64,000 nucleotides of DNA, from assembly GCF_028858725.1 (NCBI RefSeq), contig NC_084776.1, forward strand, positions 3,534,001 to 3,598,000. Reading direction: 5' to 3'. Within the stretch, counting starts at the first letter, position 1; every line of letters begins with the position of its first letter. The notes under the pieces were generated by a model. The model made no database searches and had not been told where the DNA came from. It saw only the letters and a program-made list of their open reading frames with translations. Below are positions 12,051-24,800 of the stretch, piece after piece. Origin of the DNA: Colius striatus (lineage: Eukaryota > Chordata > Aves > Coliiformes > Coliidae). Position numbers and translations under genes: made by a program.

Positions 12051-12291
12051 ATGGACGAGAGCAAACCCCTGAAGGTGCGCCTGACCTTCTCCGTGATCCT
12101 GGTGGGCGTCTCGCTCCTCTTCGCAGCCGTAGTGACTGATCACTGGGCCGTGCTGAGCCCCAAAGTGGAGGAGTTCAATGGCACCTGCGACGCGGCTCAC
12201 TTCGGGCTGTGGCGGCTCTGTACAAAGCGGATTGCTATGCAGAAGCAGGATCCCAAAGACAAGGGCTGTGGGCCGATAAGCCTGCCAGGAG
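12051..12291 (+). CDS. CACNG1: CACNG1 coding exon 1
   Basis: The ATG at 12051 has G at -3 and +4, a good Kozak context. The exon encodes the N-terminus (MDESKPLKVR), helix 1 and most of the extracellular loop (TDHWAVLSP, NGTC, AAHFGLWRLCTKR, GCGPISLPG). It ends in phase 1 at the donor gtaggt (12292). The start is chosen because MDESKPLKVR aligns with the N-terminus of mammalian gamma-1. Confidence 0.95.
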
Positions 12292-13925
12292 GTAGGTGAT
12301 CACCCACTAACTAACAGGAGACAGCACCAGGCAACCATGCCAGGCTTTGCTTAGGAGGTGGCAGGACACAGCAGGAGGGAAATGGGGGCCGTGTTCTTGT
12401 GGCACTTAATCTGGCATGAGGCTGCATGTTGTCGTGTTGGTCTGCACACATACCTCGCTGCCATCCCTCTCGCTGTCCCTGTGCGCCGCGTTGCCTCGCA
12501 GGTCTGTCTCTGACCATATTTGAGTCTCCTGTGCAAAAAGGACGGTAGTGGGGAGAAGGGGAGGAGGATGGGAAACGGTGGAAAGCACAGAGTGAAGTTG
12601 GGAGGGAGGAAAAGCTGCTGACATCAGCCAAGGGTACTGCAGCACTGGGACACGCTGACAGCAGAAGGTGAGAAAGAGGATTTATGGATCTACCCCACAT
12701 AGCTGCATCTTTAGGATCTCCAGACCCATTTAGCTACAGACAGGCCAGTCACGGACGGCATTAGGTTATCTCCAACCCATTTCAACAACAACGGGGACTC
12801 ACCAGTATGTTTTGCCCCCCGCAAAAAAGAAAGTGATAAACTGAGTTTGAAACAATTTCTCAACGACTTACTGAGTGTCCTCAGCTCTGAGCAGAGGCAG
12901 CCTGGTCCCACACACATCCCCAGCCCAGGTTCCTCCAGCGCTGCTCTCCATTCCCACGGTAAAAGGAGCTCATTGTGTTGCCGCTGGTCGCCAAGTCAGC
13001 AGCATTCGTGCCGTATGCACGAACACACTCCCTCCCTGACAGAGCTCTGCTGCTTTTTCACAAGGCTTATAGGCTACTGGAAGCTTTCCAGAACAGAAAT
13101 AACGGGATTGCCTTCACCTTCCACTCGCTGCTTGAAACGAAATGTCTGTGTTAACGCACCTTTGACAGTTTCCAGTGAAAAATCTCACTGCCTGGCCTCA
13201 CTGTGTATCCCCTGTATGACTGCAATTCTTTATCTCTTTGGCCAAATTACATGTCCTGAGGAGAGGAGCTCAGCCACAGTGCTTGGTCTGCCTCTAACCA
13301 AATTTGGGAGTGCATGATCCATATGCTTTATGTCTCTCATGAAGGTGCTTATGAGCCCAGCAACATATTCCTCACTGTACGCCCTTCCTCACACACGCAG
13401 CAGAACTCCCACAAAAGGAGAAACCACAGAAACTGGTGGAGAAACACCAAACTTGCACAACAGTGGGGTAAATAGAAAAGTCATAAATATCCAGCTGTCT
13501 GCAAAATAAACCAGATTTGCAGGCAGGGCAGCACGAAGGCAGCTCCTGTGTTTGACAGACATCAGCATGTGCTCACACGGGCGTTGAATCGCGTCCCAGC
13601 GCTGCCGTTGTGCCAGGCACAGCGAATAACCGGGGGATGATGCAGGGGCTGAGCCATCCACCCCACCTTGGAGGTGGTTTTCCAGCTTTTAAAGATAGTG
13701 GGGAATTTGGATGACACCCTGTGTCATGACCAGATTTCAAGGGGTGAAATTTGCACTTCGGTTATGATCTAACTATTTTAATCCCTGTTTTACTCAGACC
13801 AGGGACATAGAGGGTGGTGGAGGGGGGAAAGCACAGCCTCCATGGACTGGGGCTGCTAAATGGTGCTGTGGCCACATGGCTCGTGTTAGATTGATTTCAC
13901 ACTTGTGGGAAGAGATGTCAGCAGG

Positions 13926-13971
13926 GAAACTCTGGGTCTGGGGAAGCTGAAACTCTGGGTCTGGGGAAGCT
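13926..13971. repeat. Two-copy 23-bp tandem duplication
   Basis: The 23-bp unit gaaactctgggtctggggaa plus gct is present twice without mismatch, inside CACNG1 intron 1. Confidence 0.85.
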
Positions 13972-16462
13972 GCAGCAGTCGAGTAAAAGTGAATGAACAT
14001 GCAGTAAGAAAAAAAGAGAGCAGATGTGGGCACTGGTTTTGCTGACAATCATGAGCCACAACCAGGCATTACTGCCAGGACTGGAAAAGAAACATGAGAA
14101 TTTCTTGCTGCATTAATAACCATTTACCAAGCACTCCCTGAGGAGGAAATGGATGGCAAGATTAACGTTCTTTCTTAGGTTTCAAGCTCAGCAGAGTGCA
14201 AAACAGGGAGGAGGATTTGGCTAGCAGTCCACAGAGCAGGGCTGTGATTTAGGCAGAGCTTTAACATTTTACAGCACTCTTCCAAGGATGTTGACAAATT
14301 GGCAAGGGTTCAGCATCCTGCTGGGAGATATAGAAAGATCAGGGAGATGGTTGCTAAAATCAGGCAAAACCAGATGAATACTGAGACATTTTGAACTGTG
14401 GTCAGTGAGCACTGAGGCAGTTTGCTATCAGTTGTAAGCTGAGTTTGCCTTCAGTGCTAGTAAGCCCCATGTCAGTGTCATCCTTTGAAATGAGCTCTGA
14501 TGCGATGGCACAAGGGGCAGCAGCAGCAGTGGGGATGCTCTGCAGCCTGCTTGTGCCATCAGCAGGTTAAATAGGTCCTGGGAAATACGGGAAGCTGAGT
14601 TCAGGCAACTGGAGAGGTAAAGTGCTCAAGCAAATGGGTTATTAGCAGGGCTGTCTCATTCCTCACGTCTGTACAAGAGACTCAGTCTGCAAGGCTGGTG
14701 TGAAATCATTTATTTCCCATCTCCAAAACTCAGCATGTGTCAAAGGTCTTCTCCTGGCTTGTTGGCCAGGTCAGAGCCAAGTTCTGGCCTCCTCCACTGC
14801 TCAGCCCTCACTTTAACACCTCCTCTCATCACAGCAGCAGGTCCTGTCTCTCAAACTTAACACAAGTGGAAACTCCACACTAAAACCCCTGTTTTTCTAA
14901 CCATCAAGCCTCCCACAAAACCCCACGTGCTAGTAGTGTCCATCCCAGGTTCAAGAGCAAGGTGGGCTCCATCCCCTTCACAGCCAATGACTTTAATGCC
15001 TACAGGTGACAGTTGCATGGCTCAGATGTCTCATGGTCTTTCTGCCTTTCCTTCCCCAATGAGATCTCCATATTGCAGACTCCCCAGGTTCAATGGGATT
15101 GAACTTCTGCTGCATGCAGCCCCATGACAGCAAGCAGCAGACAGGCTGGCTCTGCATAAATAGAGGAAAGATGAACTGGCCCATTTGCTCCTGCACAGGT
15201 GGCATCCAGGAGTGGTGGATCTGAACGGGAGGGACCAGGAGGGATGTAAGAGGAGGTGACCTGGAGAAGGGAGGACACTGTGTGATAAACCACATGTTAT
15301 AACCCTGAAGTTTATGTGAGCCTTAATGACCACAGAGCCCCTGGACTGTCCCCATCAGCATGCTGAGGTGACCTGGTGGCAGAGATAATGCAATTAGGAG
15401 TAAAGAGAAACAAAGATTGCCAGTTTCCATCTGTTATAAAACCTATTCTAAATCCTTTCCATTATGTAAATGTGGTGTGACACAAATGGCCTTTTCTCTT
15501 ATTCATGGTGGCACCAGAGGTATTGAAGTGCCTCAGTTCTCTTGGATAACAGGGAGCCTTGTTGAAACAGATATTCCCAGCTCAGCAGAGCACCGAAGCA
15601 TCTTCAAACTGAAAACAATATATCATGTCCAAAAAACAATCTAGTTATCTTTTCCCACAATAAATGTGTTTTCCAAAAACACCTCCCTTAGAACTAACCA
15701 ACTTCTGTGACAACTTCATTTATTGTACCCTGACAGAGCTTTGCTACAAACCACAAGACACAGAGGCAGCTCCTTTTCCTGCAGACACATCCATCTCTAA
15801 CAGAAGGTTTTGTGTGGTCTCCCTCTGAACAAGTCTTCACGGATCAGAGGGTGGGCTGGGCTGGTTTTGTTCACCTGCAATGGTCACAAAGCTGTGCTAT
15901 GTCCCCCACCACACCATGGCTGGATGGCTACACCTTGGCCTTTGTACAACCAACACTCTTGGAGACTCCTTCGAGTTCAGACTTTTCAGAAAATCAATTA
16001 AAAGCTGCACCAAACAATCCCAGTTTCATCCCATCTCCATCCCTGTCAGCACAGGAGCCAAAGCATCCCCAAACTGGGATCACCAGACACGATGCTTGGC
16101 CTCAGACACCACCCAGTCTCTGGCAGAGGCACACAACCTCTGCTCTGGGGCTCAATATTTGCAGTTTCAAGTTATAGAGGTCTGAGTTCAAATATGTTTC
16201 CTCCAGTCATTTGCAAGGATAATAAAGAACAGGTCAGGAGATGCCAGACCTGAACATTAACCTAATCTCCAGCAAGGAGAAGATGCAGATGAAATAAAAG
16301 TCACCTTATAAAATTAAGTAGATAAGAGAGCCTCAAAGGAATCTTCCACTAAAGGGCCCAAACACTACAATTGCCTGTCCCCTGGGAGACAGAAAGTAAA
16401 TCCTCTTTGAATCACTAACTCCAACATCTGACACACACATGACAGAAAAAACCCCACAAAAA

Positions 16463-16735
16463 CCAACGGGACGGGACAAGAGGAGACGGCCTCAAGTTGC
16501 ACCAGGGCTTGTTCAGAATGGAGATGAGGAGGAACTTCTTCCCTGAGAGGGTTGTCAGCCCCTGTCCCAGGGAGGTGGGGGAGTCCCCATCCCTGGAGAT
16601 ATTGCAAAGCCGTGTGCTGAGGGCCTTGGGTTAGTCCATGTGCAAGCCCATGTCCTGGGCTTGGCAGGGTGAGGGGAGGGCTGGGACTCTATGGTCTTAA
16701 AGGTCTTTTCCAATCCAAATCATTCTATGGTTTAA
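16463..16735 (+). mobile_element. CR1 LINE, 5'-truncated 3' end
   Basis: The sequence follows the 3' end of CR1 retrotransposons. It contains a segment like gaggagacggcctcaagttg, then aggaacttcttccctgagag, then atccctggagatattgcaaa, then cttaaaggtcttttccaatc, and ends near tcattctatgg. It is a short dead copy without a reverse-transcriptase frame, inside CACNG1 intron 1. Confidence 0.9.
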
Positions 16736-18198
16736 TGGAGGAGAGATGCTGGTGTTAACCAAGTGGCCCCTAGCCTCAGGCAGTGCTGACAGTTCAGGTG
16801 ATCTTGGCAGGATTTCCAGGTGTAAAGGGGGCTCCAGCACTGGGTGCAGAAAGGTGCTGGGGAAGGTGCTGAGCATGTCCTCTCCAGCCCGGCTCGGCAG
16901 AACAGCGCAATCAGAGCTGGCGCCGCTCAACACAGAGCTTCACAATTGCACCCTTCCAGCCAAATTCCTGGCCAGCAACTGCTCTCCCAGCTCTGTGCCC
17001 CTTCAAACCTTCAATTACATCAGTTATAAATAGCGAGAACACCGTCCACCCCAAGCCTGCTGCTGCCAAAGCTTCGAGTCAGCAGGTCCTCACCAGACCC
17101 TTCCCCATCCCCTGAAAAGCCTCCTGTGCATATACTGACAGCAAGGACATCACTTTGCTTTCTGACTGTCACTAGGGTGAGGATGAAAGAATATTGTGGC
17201 CATTGAGACACTCAGCTACCAACTGCCCTCCTCCCAGTATCTCACTGCCCCACAGTCTTGATCCCTGTTCACTTCATAGCCACTCTATAAACACACCACG
17301 TACCTGGCAGTGTGCTCACATTAAGCCCAGACAGAGGAACTTCACAAAGCTCCTGCTGTCTAACTCTTGTCAAATCAACTCAATAAACTGCTCTCACGGG
17401 AGTGAAGTTAGGTAAAGCCAGGTTGTGAGAGTGTCTTTGCCTCTGACTCATGGCTTTGCCCAGCCAACTGTTTGTGGCATCAAACAGCTTTTGTCTTTTT
17501 TTCCACTGATAGTCAAAAAACCCCTCCAGAGTCCCTAGAGCAGTAAAACCCCACGAGCTTCACTGCACTGCAGTAGCTTTGTTGCTGGGACCCCTGTCAC
17601 GTGGTGACATCTCCCACCCACACAGCCAACCCCCCTGGGCTGCTCCCCATTGCCATGCAGGGGTCTGAGCTCAGGAGAGAGACAGTGGATGAGGACACTC
17701 CATCCTCCTGGTTTGGAGTCCAAGCTCACTACAGGAGCGGTGACCATCCTCTGGCTGATGGAGAGGTGCCACCATGCAGTGGGTTGGCAGTTGCAAGGGG
17801 AAATGAGCTGAGGTGACAGCTCAGCTGTGGGCATGGCAGGTCTCATCACCAGGAAATGCAGCTACACAGAGGCAGAAACGTGTGATGGGCAAAGACACAA
17901 TAAGAGAAGTTATCTATCATTTATATTTTGAACAGATGAGCAAAGCTCTCAGAGAGAGCAGCCCACAGGAGGTATCAGAGGAGGCTTCAGTCTTCTCCAT
18001 GCTGGTGGCCTGGCATGAGATTGTCACTCACCTGCTCCCGAATTAAACACAGCCAACTCCAATTTCTCGGTATCACCAAGGGTAGGGGACCTTAAAATCA
18101 CTGGAGGTTGCATACATCAATAAAAAGCAAATTCACTTTTACTGCACTTTATCAGAGACTTCCACACACACAAAATTAACTTTCCTCTTCTCTTTCAG

Positions 18199-18273
18199 AA
18201 CACAACTGCTCCTACTTCAAGCACTTCACTCCAGGACAGAGCTCGGAGATATTCGAAGTAACCACCCAGAAAG
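18199..18273 (+). CDS. CACNG1: CACNG1 coding exon 2
   Basis: This 75-nt exon lies between ttctctttcag and gtaaaact, phase 1 on both sides. It encodes the second half of the extracellular loop (EHNCSYFKHFTPGQSSEIFE, then VTTQK), with an NCS glycosylation sequon. It is too short for a simple reading-frame search and was found by splice sites and family match. Confidence 0.95.
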
Positions 18274-20329
18274 GTAAAACTTGTTCTGAAAATGGAATCA
18301 CACACATAAGGGCTCCACAAAACAAGGGTTCAGTCCTGGCTCCACTCAAAACAGTAGAGGAATTTCCATCAGATAGCACCAGCTGGGGGAAATGGAAAGA
18401 AAATGCTCTGGACAAAGTCAAATGCCAAAGTCCTGTGAAGAATAATTGTTATATACAAACCTGTAAGTGTGATTTTCCTCAGAGCTGCCCCACAGATAGA
18501 AAACAGTGTCAATACACCTCTAAACTGCAAAGGCTTTTCAGCACAAAAATGACTTTAAAATATGGGCATTATCTGCAACACTCAGCCTTTCTCATCAAAA
18601 GGAAGAAGACATTAATAAAATCTAAATGAATAAATTATACACCAAGGACCAGAGTCCTGACCCTGAAAAGAAGTTCAGGGACTCTGAGAAGACCATTAGG
18701 AATTTTATGCTTCATATTGATTTTGTATGAAAGTCATGTAAAAACCAGAGCAATCAATGGAAGGAAGGAACACAGATCCTACAAAGACACACACAGCCAG
18801 TGTTTGCAGCACACACATTTGGAAAACAATCACTCACAGACCCATTTCACATTTCTAATAAGCCCCTGATAAAGCCCAATATTTTTAGCACTCCCCTAAC
18901 ATATTCCTCTCTCTCTCCCTCTCATTAAGGACAAATTCCTTTCTAGTTTGCCACAAGACATATTTTGCTGTGGAGTAAATGAACTGACAATCACTTTACC
19001 ACATATTAAACAATCTGCTTTGCTTCCAGTGGGAATGATAATGGTGGGAAACTCTGCACATGGGTTTTTCTGATAGCAGAGTTTCCCTAAGACAGGAATG
19101 ATTGGGAATTTTAAGTGGATAGAAAGAAGAGCATACACTTGAGCTACCTGCTTTTGCTTATTTGTATATGATCAGATCCAACCATCTGATCTTAAAAACA
19201 CACCCAATGCTGCCTTAGTCACTTCAGGGGAAAAATCAGGAAGAAGTTCTTTGCTTTGAAGTAAAAGCTTAAGCCCCAGCAAAAAGCTTTACACTGAAAC
19301 AAAGTTCCAGCACATAGTAAAGAGACATTAAGGAAATGATAATAAGAGAGTGGTATGAAAAGCAATGAGAACAAAGAGTGATCTGCTGTTCCCTCTTGCA
19401 GAAATAGCTGCCATTTGATGGGAGCTAATTAGTAACAGGCAAAAAAAATACTTCATCATTTTGCCTGGGAGATATTTTCTTTTAATGGCTTGAAAGGCAA
19501 ATATCATCAGGCACTGTGAGGTTCATGCATGGCTACATGTGTTGAACATTAAACTCATCCAAAAAAAAGGGAATGCACTATGTAAGTGAAGGCCTGAATT
19601 ATTCAATTAGCAATTTTCCCCCTTGGTTCAGGCACCAAAGTGTGTTTTGGCTGGGGGAAGTGTCCAGCACACAGCTTGGCTGCCTTAGCAAAACCCAGGC
19701 ATTTTATTATATGCCCTGAAGAAGATGGGTTTTCACAGAGCTGGAGGTCATTGCTGTAAAGTGTGGGGTGGAGGGGAAAGGTGCTGTACAAACACTTCAC
19801 CTCTGGCCTCCTGCCTGTTGTGCCTGCTTGGGTTTTGAGCCCTGTGGAGCATACAGCTGCCTCTGCATTGGGACAACACCAGCACCATGCACAGGGGCCT
19901 TGCTGGGGCTCTGAAATACAGACATGGAATAAAAATAGCAAAGAGCTGTGTATCTACTCTGAGAGCAGAGTGATGGAAGAAATGAGAGTGTGGAGCCCAA
20001 TAAGGCTTCCACAATGCAGCAGAGCTACAACAACGCCAGCCCAGAGCTTCAACAGACCAATACAGGTGCTACTTGCTCTTTCAGTAAGTGTTCAGAAGTG
20101 TTTCCCCCTCCCACTTTGTTTTTATACCCTTTGCATTCACGATCCATGGCCAATACTCACCTCTACTTTTATTTGAGGGCAATAATTCACCAAAGCCACC
20201 TCTCCACAGCAGCGGGAGGGGACGTGTATTTCTCAGAGTGACCTACTGCAAAGTCACCACAGCTGATGGGAACATGCTCAGAATTTGCAGGCATTTGCAA
20301 TGTTGTTGGTGTTTGTTTTGCTTTGGCAG
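18274..20329 (+). other. CACNG1: CACNG1 intron 2
   Basis: A 2.06-kb phase-1 intron in which nothing further is recognised. Confidence 0.9.
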
Positions 20330-20467
20330 AATACAGCATTTCAGCTGCAGCCATTGCCATCTTCAGCGTTGGCTTTGCAATCATCGGGACGATCTGCGTC
20401 CTCTTCTCCTTCAGGAAGAAGAAGGACTATCTGCTGAAGCCAGCATCCATGTTCTACACCTTTGCAG
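20330..20467 (+). CDS. CACNG1: CACNG1 coding exon 3
   Basis: The 138-nt exon runs from acceptor ctttggcag to donor gtagga, phase 1 on both sides. It encodes helix 2 (SISAAAIAIFSVGFAIIGTI), a basic turn (RKKKDYLLKP) and the start of helix 3 (ASMFYTFA). Confidence 0.96.
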
Positions 20468-21203
20468 GTAGGAGGCTTAGTGCTCAAAAATTCCACTCAG
20501 TTCATAGGACAACTTATATAGACCTTGGGAGGATGGAGGGGCTTTTAAAAAAGCCCTGCTAGTGGCGTTTTCTTCCCAAGCACAGTCAGACTACAAGTCC
20601 CTGTGTGATGCTCAAGCTGAAGAGCTCTGAAAGTGTCCTCAGCAAGCATTACCCAGAAGCTTGTCTGTATTTTCTCCCATTACCTTTAAAAGGGGCATTT
20701 CTAGTGTCTTCAGTGTCAGCCCCAGTCTAAAGCAGAGATATACACTATTCTATCTCATTTATTAAGGCTCAAACCAACGAAACAGCTGATTCAAGTCCAA
20801 AATACACAGCTGTGTCCCAAAAGCACAAAGACTGCATTTTTTACACGAGCCAGTAATGCCTTGACATGTCACAATGACTGAAAGACAAAAGTGCAGATTG
20901 GCACCTGAATACAGATCTTGCTCAGCCCTTGGGAACGCTCCCTGGGGAGTGCAATTGCTCCTCCACCACCCTGAGTTTCCCATCCAAGGATCACACTCAA
21001 CAAGTCACCAACTGACTTGGATGGTTCTGGTCACAGCAGAGCTCTCAGCAGTTGTGAGCATTGGTTCCTCCAAAGGTTGAAGCCAATGACTCACCTGTGA
21101 ATGTCACTGCAACTCCTGTGTGCAAGGAGACAGACGAGGTGGTTAATTAAGCATGAAGAACTGACAGCTGGTTATTCAGCCCACTGCTCCTATCTTCCTT
21201 CAG
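20468..21203 (+). other. CACNG1: CACNG1 intron 3
   Basis: A 736-bp phase-1 intron with no other feature seen. Confidence 0.9.
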
Positions 21204-21430
21204 GTCTCTGCATCATCATCTCTGTTGAAGTCATGAGACAATCTGTGAAGAGGATGATTGACAGCAAGGAGACAGTCTGGATTGAGTACAGCTACTCCTG
21301 GTCCTTTGCCTGTGCCTGTGCCTCCTTCGTCCTGCTCTTCATCTGCGGCATCGTCCTCCTCCTCATCGCACTGCCTCGCTTCCCTCAGAACCCCTGGGAG
21401 ACCTGCATGGATGCAGAGCCAGAGCACTGA
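21204..21430 (+). CDS. CACNG1: CACNG1 coding exon 4, with stop
   Basis: After the acceptor cttccttcag the exon restores the split Gly codon. It encodes the end of helix 3, the conserved SVEVMRQSVKRMIDS loop, helix 4 (SFACACASFVLLFICG) and the short tail NPWETCMDAEPEH, followed by TGA. Confidence 0.96.
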
Positions 21431-21890
21431 CCTCCCCTGCACCCATGTTAAAAAGCAGGAAGTGTTCTGAAGATCTGTATTTGTTTCAAATGCCTGGGCC
21501 TCACTCTGCAATGTACACCTCAGTAACCACGTTACTGAACCCAGGCATTCCCTGGTAACTACTGCTTTCTTCTCCCTTCCTTTAAAGAAATCAGAAAGAG
21601 CTTCCAGCACGGCTTGTGGGTGAATGGCACTGCCCTGTGCCAGCCTGGGGAAAAATCTGTGTGCCACAGAGAAGACAACTTTCTTGGGGAGAAGCTGTCT
21701 GGTGTCGTTGGGGCTCAGGGAGGGATATTGGGCTTTTACACCTCACTGGGTCAGAGGCAGTGAGCAATTCTATCTCTCTGTGGAGGCTGTTTCCCCATTC
21801 ACGCCTCCCCAAGAAGGGTTAGCTCACCACTCTGGAATAAATTGGAGATTCTTATGCTGTTCTAATAAACTATTCAGATTAAATTTTAAC
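21431..21890 (+). other. CACNG1: CACNG1 3'UTR, probable extent
   Basis: Two close AATAAA signals at 21836 and 21864 follow the stop by about 410-440 nt; a third is at 22043. A short 3'UTR fits a compact muscle gene. The exact cleavage site cannot be told from sequence alone. Confidence 0.55.
21836..21869 (+). terminator. CACNG1: CACNG1 polyadenylation signals (pair)
   Basis: AATAAA occurs at 21836-21841 and again at 21864-21869. The AT-rich flank and the distance to the stop support use of one of them. Confidence 0.55.
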
Positions 21891-24800
21891 ACTACTTTGT
21901 CCAGCACTGGGGTGAAGATTCCTCCTGCAGCTCCGTTCCTCCGAATCAAGCACAAAAAACCCCACAAGACACTGTTTTTGTTCCACTTAACTCCGAAGGC
22001 AAAGCAAAGCAGTAGTGAACATTAAGAGCAATATTTCCCTCTAATAAAAAGGTGTAATCTTCCAGTAGTATGATTTTCTGGAAAATGATTTTGATGGATG
22101 AATCACTTGGCCCATCAAATTCTGCTTGGTCCAGAATGACAGTGTAATCCTGGATGGTATTTACTGTACAGAGCTCTCATTTGTTCCTTGTGAATGGGCT
22201 TTTAATTTAAGAACACTGTGCTTTGCTCACTGTGTGCGTAGATAAAACTACATTTTAGGAAAAATCCTTCAAGGTAGCTGCCAAGAGGGAAAGGATTTAG
22301 ACTGAAACACCCAGGAGAGTCAGCCCTGGAATGCTACAGAAGTGCCTTGCTGCTTATGGAAGCTTGAAGAGCTGCACAGGCGAGGCATTGCTGCCAGGAA
22401 CTGGCACTGGGGGACACTGGGGTCTCCCAGCCTCTCACCCCAGCTCTTTGCACCGTCACAATCCTCCAGCACCAAGAAGTGAGTGGCTTTTTTAACAGGA
22501 AAAGGTATGTTTTCCATTGCAGTTTTTTCACCTGGTAATTTTAAGAGCAAGAGAAAAGGAAACTGAAGTGTCCTCCCTGTGCCCTGCTGTCCACAATTCA
22601 CAGAAAAATGGGATTCGGGACAGAAACATCTCTGATCAGTCTGAAGAGATGTGAAATCGTGTCATGTTCTAACATTTCAAGACATTACACAGGAATTCTG
22701 TGCTGGCACAAGGGGCTGCCCATGGCCCTGCCTTTGGCCAGACCCCAGCCAGACACACTGAGCCCCAGCAGCCCCCAGCCAGATCCAGGCATGTTTCCAT
22801 TTGCCCATCAGTACAGTGGCAGCAAGAACAGAAGACTTTTGGGAAGCTGCATTAACATTTTTCAAGCTCTTTGAAGTTGAAAAGGACTACAAATAACACA
22901 TATATTATGAAGTTTTGGGATAAAGCATTCACCAGTGCTCACATCTGAGGATGAGCTGGGGAACTCTGCCTGTCTCTCATCATAAGGGACAACTGCAAAC
23001 TCTTCAAGTTGTCACTGAAGCACTGTGAAACACTAAATGGTTTTGAAATCTTATTTTTGAGTACAGAGCTGACACTCTTAATTTGCATTTTCATTCCTTG
23101 GGAGAACAGAGGGTAGTTTCAAGGGAGATCCTTCACTTGCAACAACACAAAGGAAGGTAGCTGGTGGGACTGCTGTGGCAGCAGGTTAAGATATCCAACC
23201 ACAGGCAATGCAGATTAATTGAAGCAAAGCAGTTGACAGGCACAAAGGCATTCCCAGCTCAGCCATCATCAACAACATGACATCACCTTGGATATGCAAT
23301 GGGTTAAGTGAGGTCTGGGGATATGAGTTTATCACCCCATGCAGACCAGTGGCGTGTCCTGTGCCCCCAGGAAGCCCTTTGTCCACACCTTTTGTGAAGC
23401 ATCATCCCTCCCAGTTCTGCTTCTGGGACAAAGGTGGGTTCCCAAGGAGCTGCTTACTCCATCCTGGGAGGCCTCACCCCTCTCATGCACACTCCTGCCT
23501 GTGTCAGGGCTGAACTGCTTTCACCAAGCCCCAGTGAGGGCAAAGGGAAGATTCCCAGTGAGTGCTGGGGCTTGGCACTCTGTGTTCACTTTACTCTTGA
23601 GGCAAACACAGAGCTCACAGCAGCATGACCTTACACCCACTGACAGCAGCTCAGGCAGCTGAGCTAGATGCCTCCTAAAGCTTGAAACTCACTGAGCTTT
23701 GTTCCTTGTTTGCTCTAAGTTGAGGCCTTTTGATCACTCACTACTTGGATTGGTCCCTGCAAGACTGAGAAGCATGTGGATGACTTCATTCTCTCTTTTC
23801 AGATAATAAGAAATGCTGCTGAGGGACCTGGCCATTAAATTGGTCATTGGTATTCACAGTGGGAAAGGCATTGTTCCTACAGCAGGTTTGTTCTGCCATA
23901 TCTAAATCTCCCTGCCAGGGAGCCACTAATGTGTTTTAAGAGAGTTAATAAAAGTAATTGGCCTTCATAAAGGAAAAAGAATAATATTCAGGGGAGAGGC
24001 AGGGAGATGTAACCAGTTTCAGTTCCCATTCTCTCAGCTGAGCAAATAGCAGGGCATGGCCACCAAAGTGTCAGGAATATAGCCTGGAATGGTGAAAGAA
24101 ACGTCCTCGGTGGCAGGGAGTCAGAGCAAAATGCGGATGGAAACTCAGCTGCTACACAACCAATGGCAGCACACCCAGGTTTGGGATACAGCCAAGGAAC
24201 TGAGTGGGAAACACACCCCAGAGAGAGGAGGAGGCAAATTAATTCACAGAACTGGCAGCACCCACCAGGAATCCTGAGCATTGGTCCTGCCACTGGTAAC
24301 CCCATGGACACCATTTGCCACTCTGTAAACCACATCATCTCTGCCCATTCCTTCCTGGGACACCCCCACCGAGGTGCCTCAGGGCATCACATGTGACACG
24401 GTGTGAGATTTCAGATGCTAAATTCTGCCCACTGCATGGCAAAGCCCAAGTGTTAAAATCACAGGGTCAGTGCAAGAGAAGACGTGAAGTCTTTCGTTTA
24501 TCGTGAGAGCAAGATTTGCTGTTAGGCACAAGGCGTGGAGAGAATCTGCTTCCCTTCTCTTTAAACACTGCCTTGTGTGAATTAAATGTGCAGAAAAGGT
24601 GCCAGACTAACAACCCTGAAGAACAAAACTGCCTGTTTAGCAAGCAGCGAGCTGAGCTCTCAGAATAGCGTTTATCTTCAAAGAGGAACTGCAGCAGAAC
24701 AGCCCAGACCCAGTGAAGTGGGGGAGCAAGAGCTCATGCTGAGCTCATGGCTCAGTTGGGTTTACAGCACAGGAGGAGCACAGGCAGGTGCATGCAGTGA

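Larger units (their letters stand above)
12292..18198 (+). other. CACNG1: CACNG1 intron 1
   Basis: This 5.9-kb phase-1 intron contains a CR1 3' end (about 16463-16735) and a short tandem duplication at 13926-13971. I see no further exon; the frames here are short and unrelated to the gene. Confidence 0.9.
12051..21430 (+). other. CACNG1: CACNG1 gene, complete coding region (Cav gamma-1)
   Basis: The gene encodes the gamma-1 subunit of the skeletal-muscle L-type calcium channel (Cav1.1 complex in the triad membrane), which in mammals damps channel activity. Four coding exons of 241, 75, 138 and 227 nt join in frame into 226 residues plus stop. Helix 1 is at about 10-29, followed by an extracellular loop with an NGT glycosylation sequon (43), the claudin-family GLW (52-54), cysteines 46, 57, 73 and 84 and a second sequon NCS (83). 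Helices 2, 3 and 4 lie at about 109-131, 143-162 and 184-206, before the conserved C-terminus (MDAEPEH). There is no PDZ ligand, unlike CACNG4. All three introns are phase 1, as in CACNG4. Human gamma-1 is 222 residues; the loop before the CGPI motif appears about four residues longer here. Confidence 0.96.
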
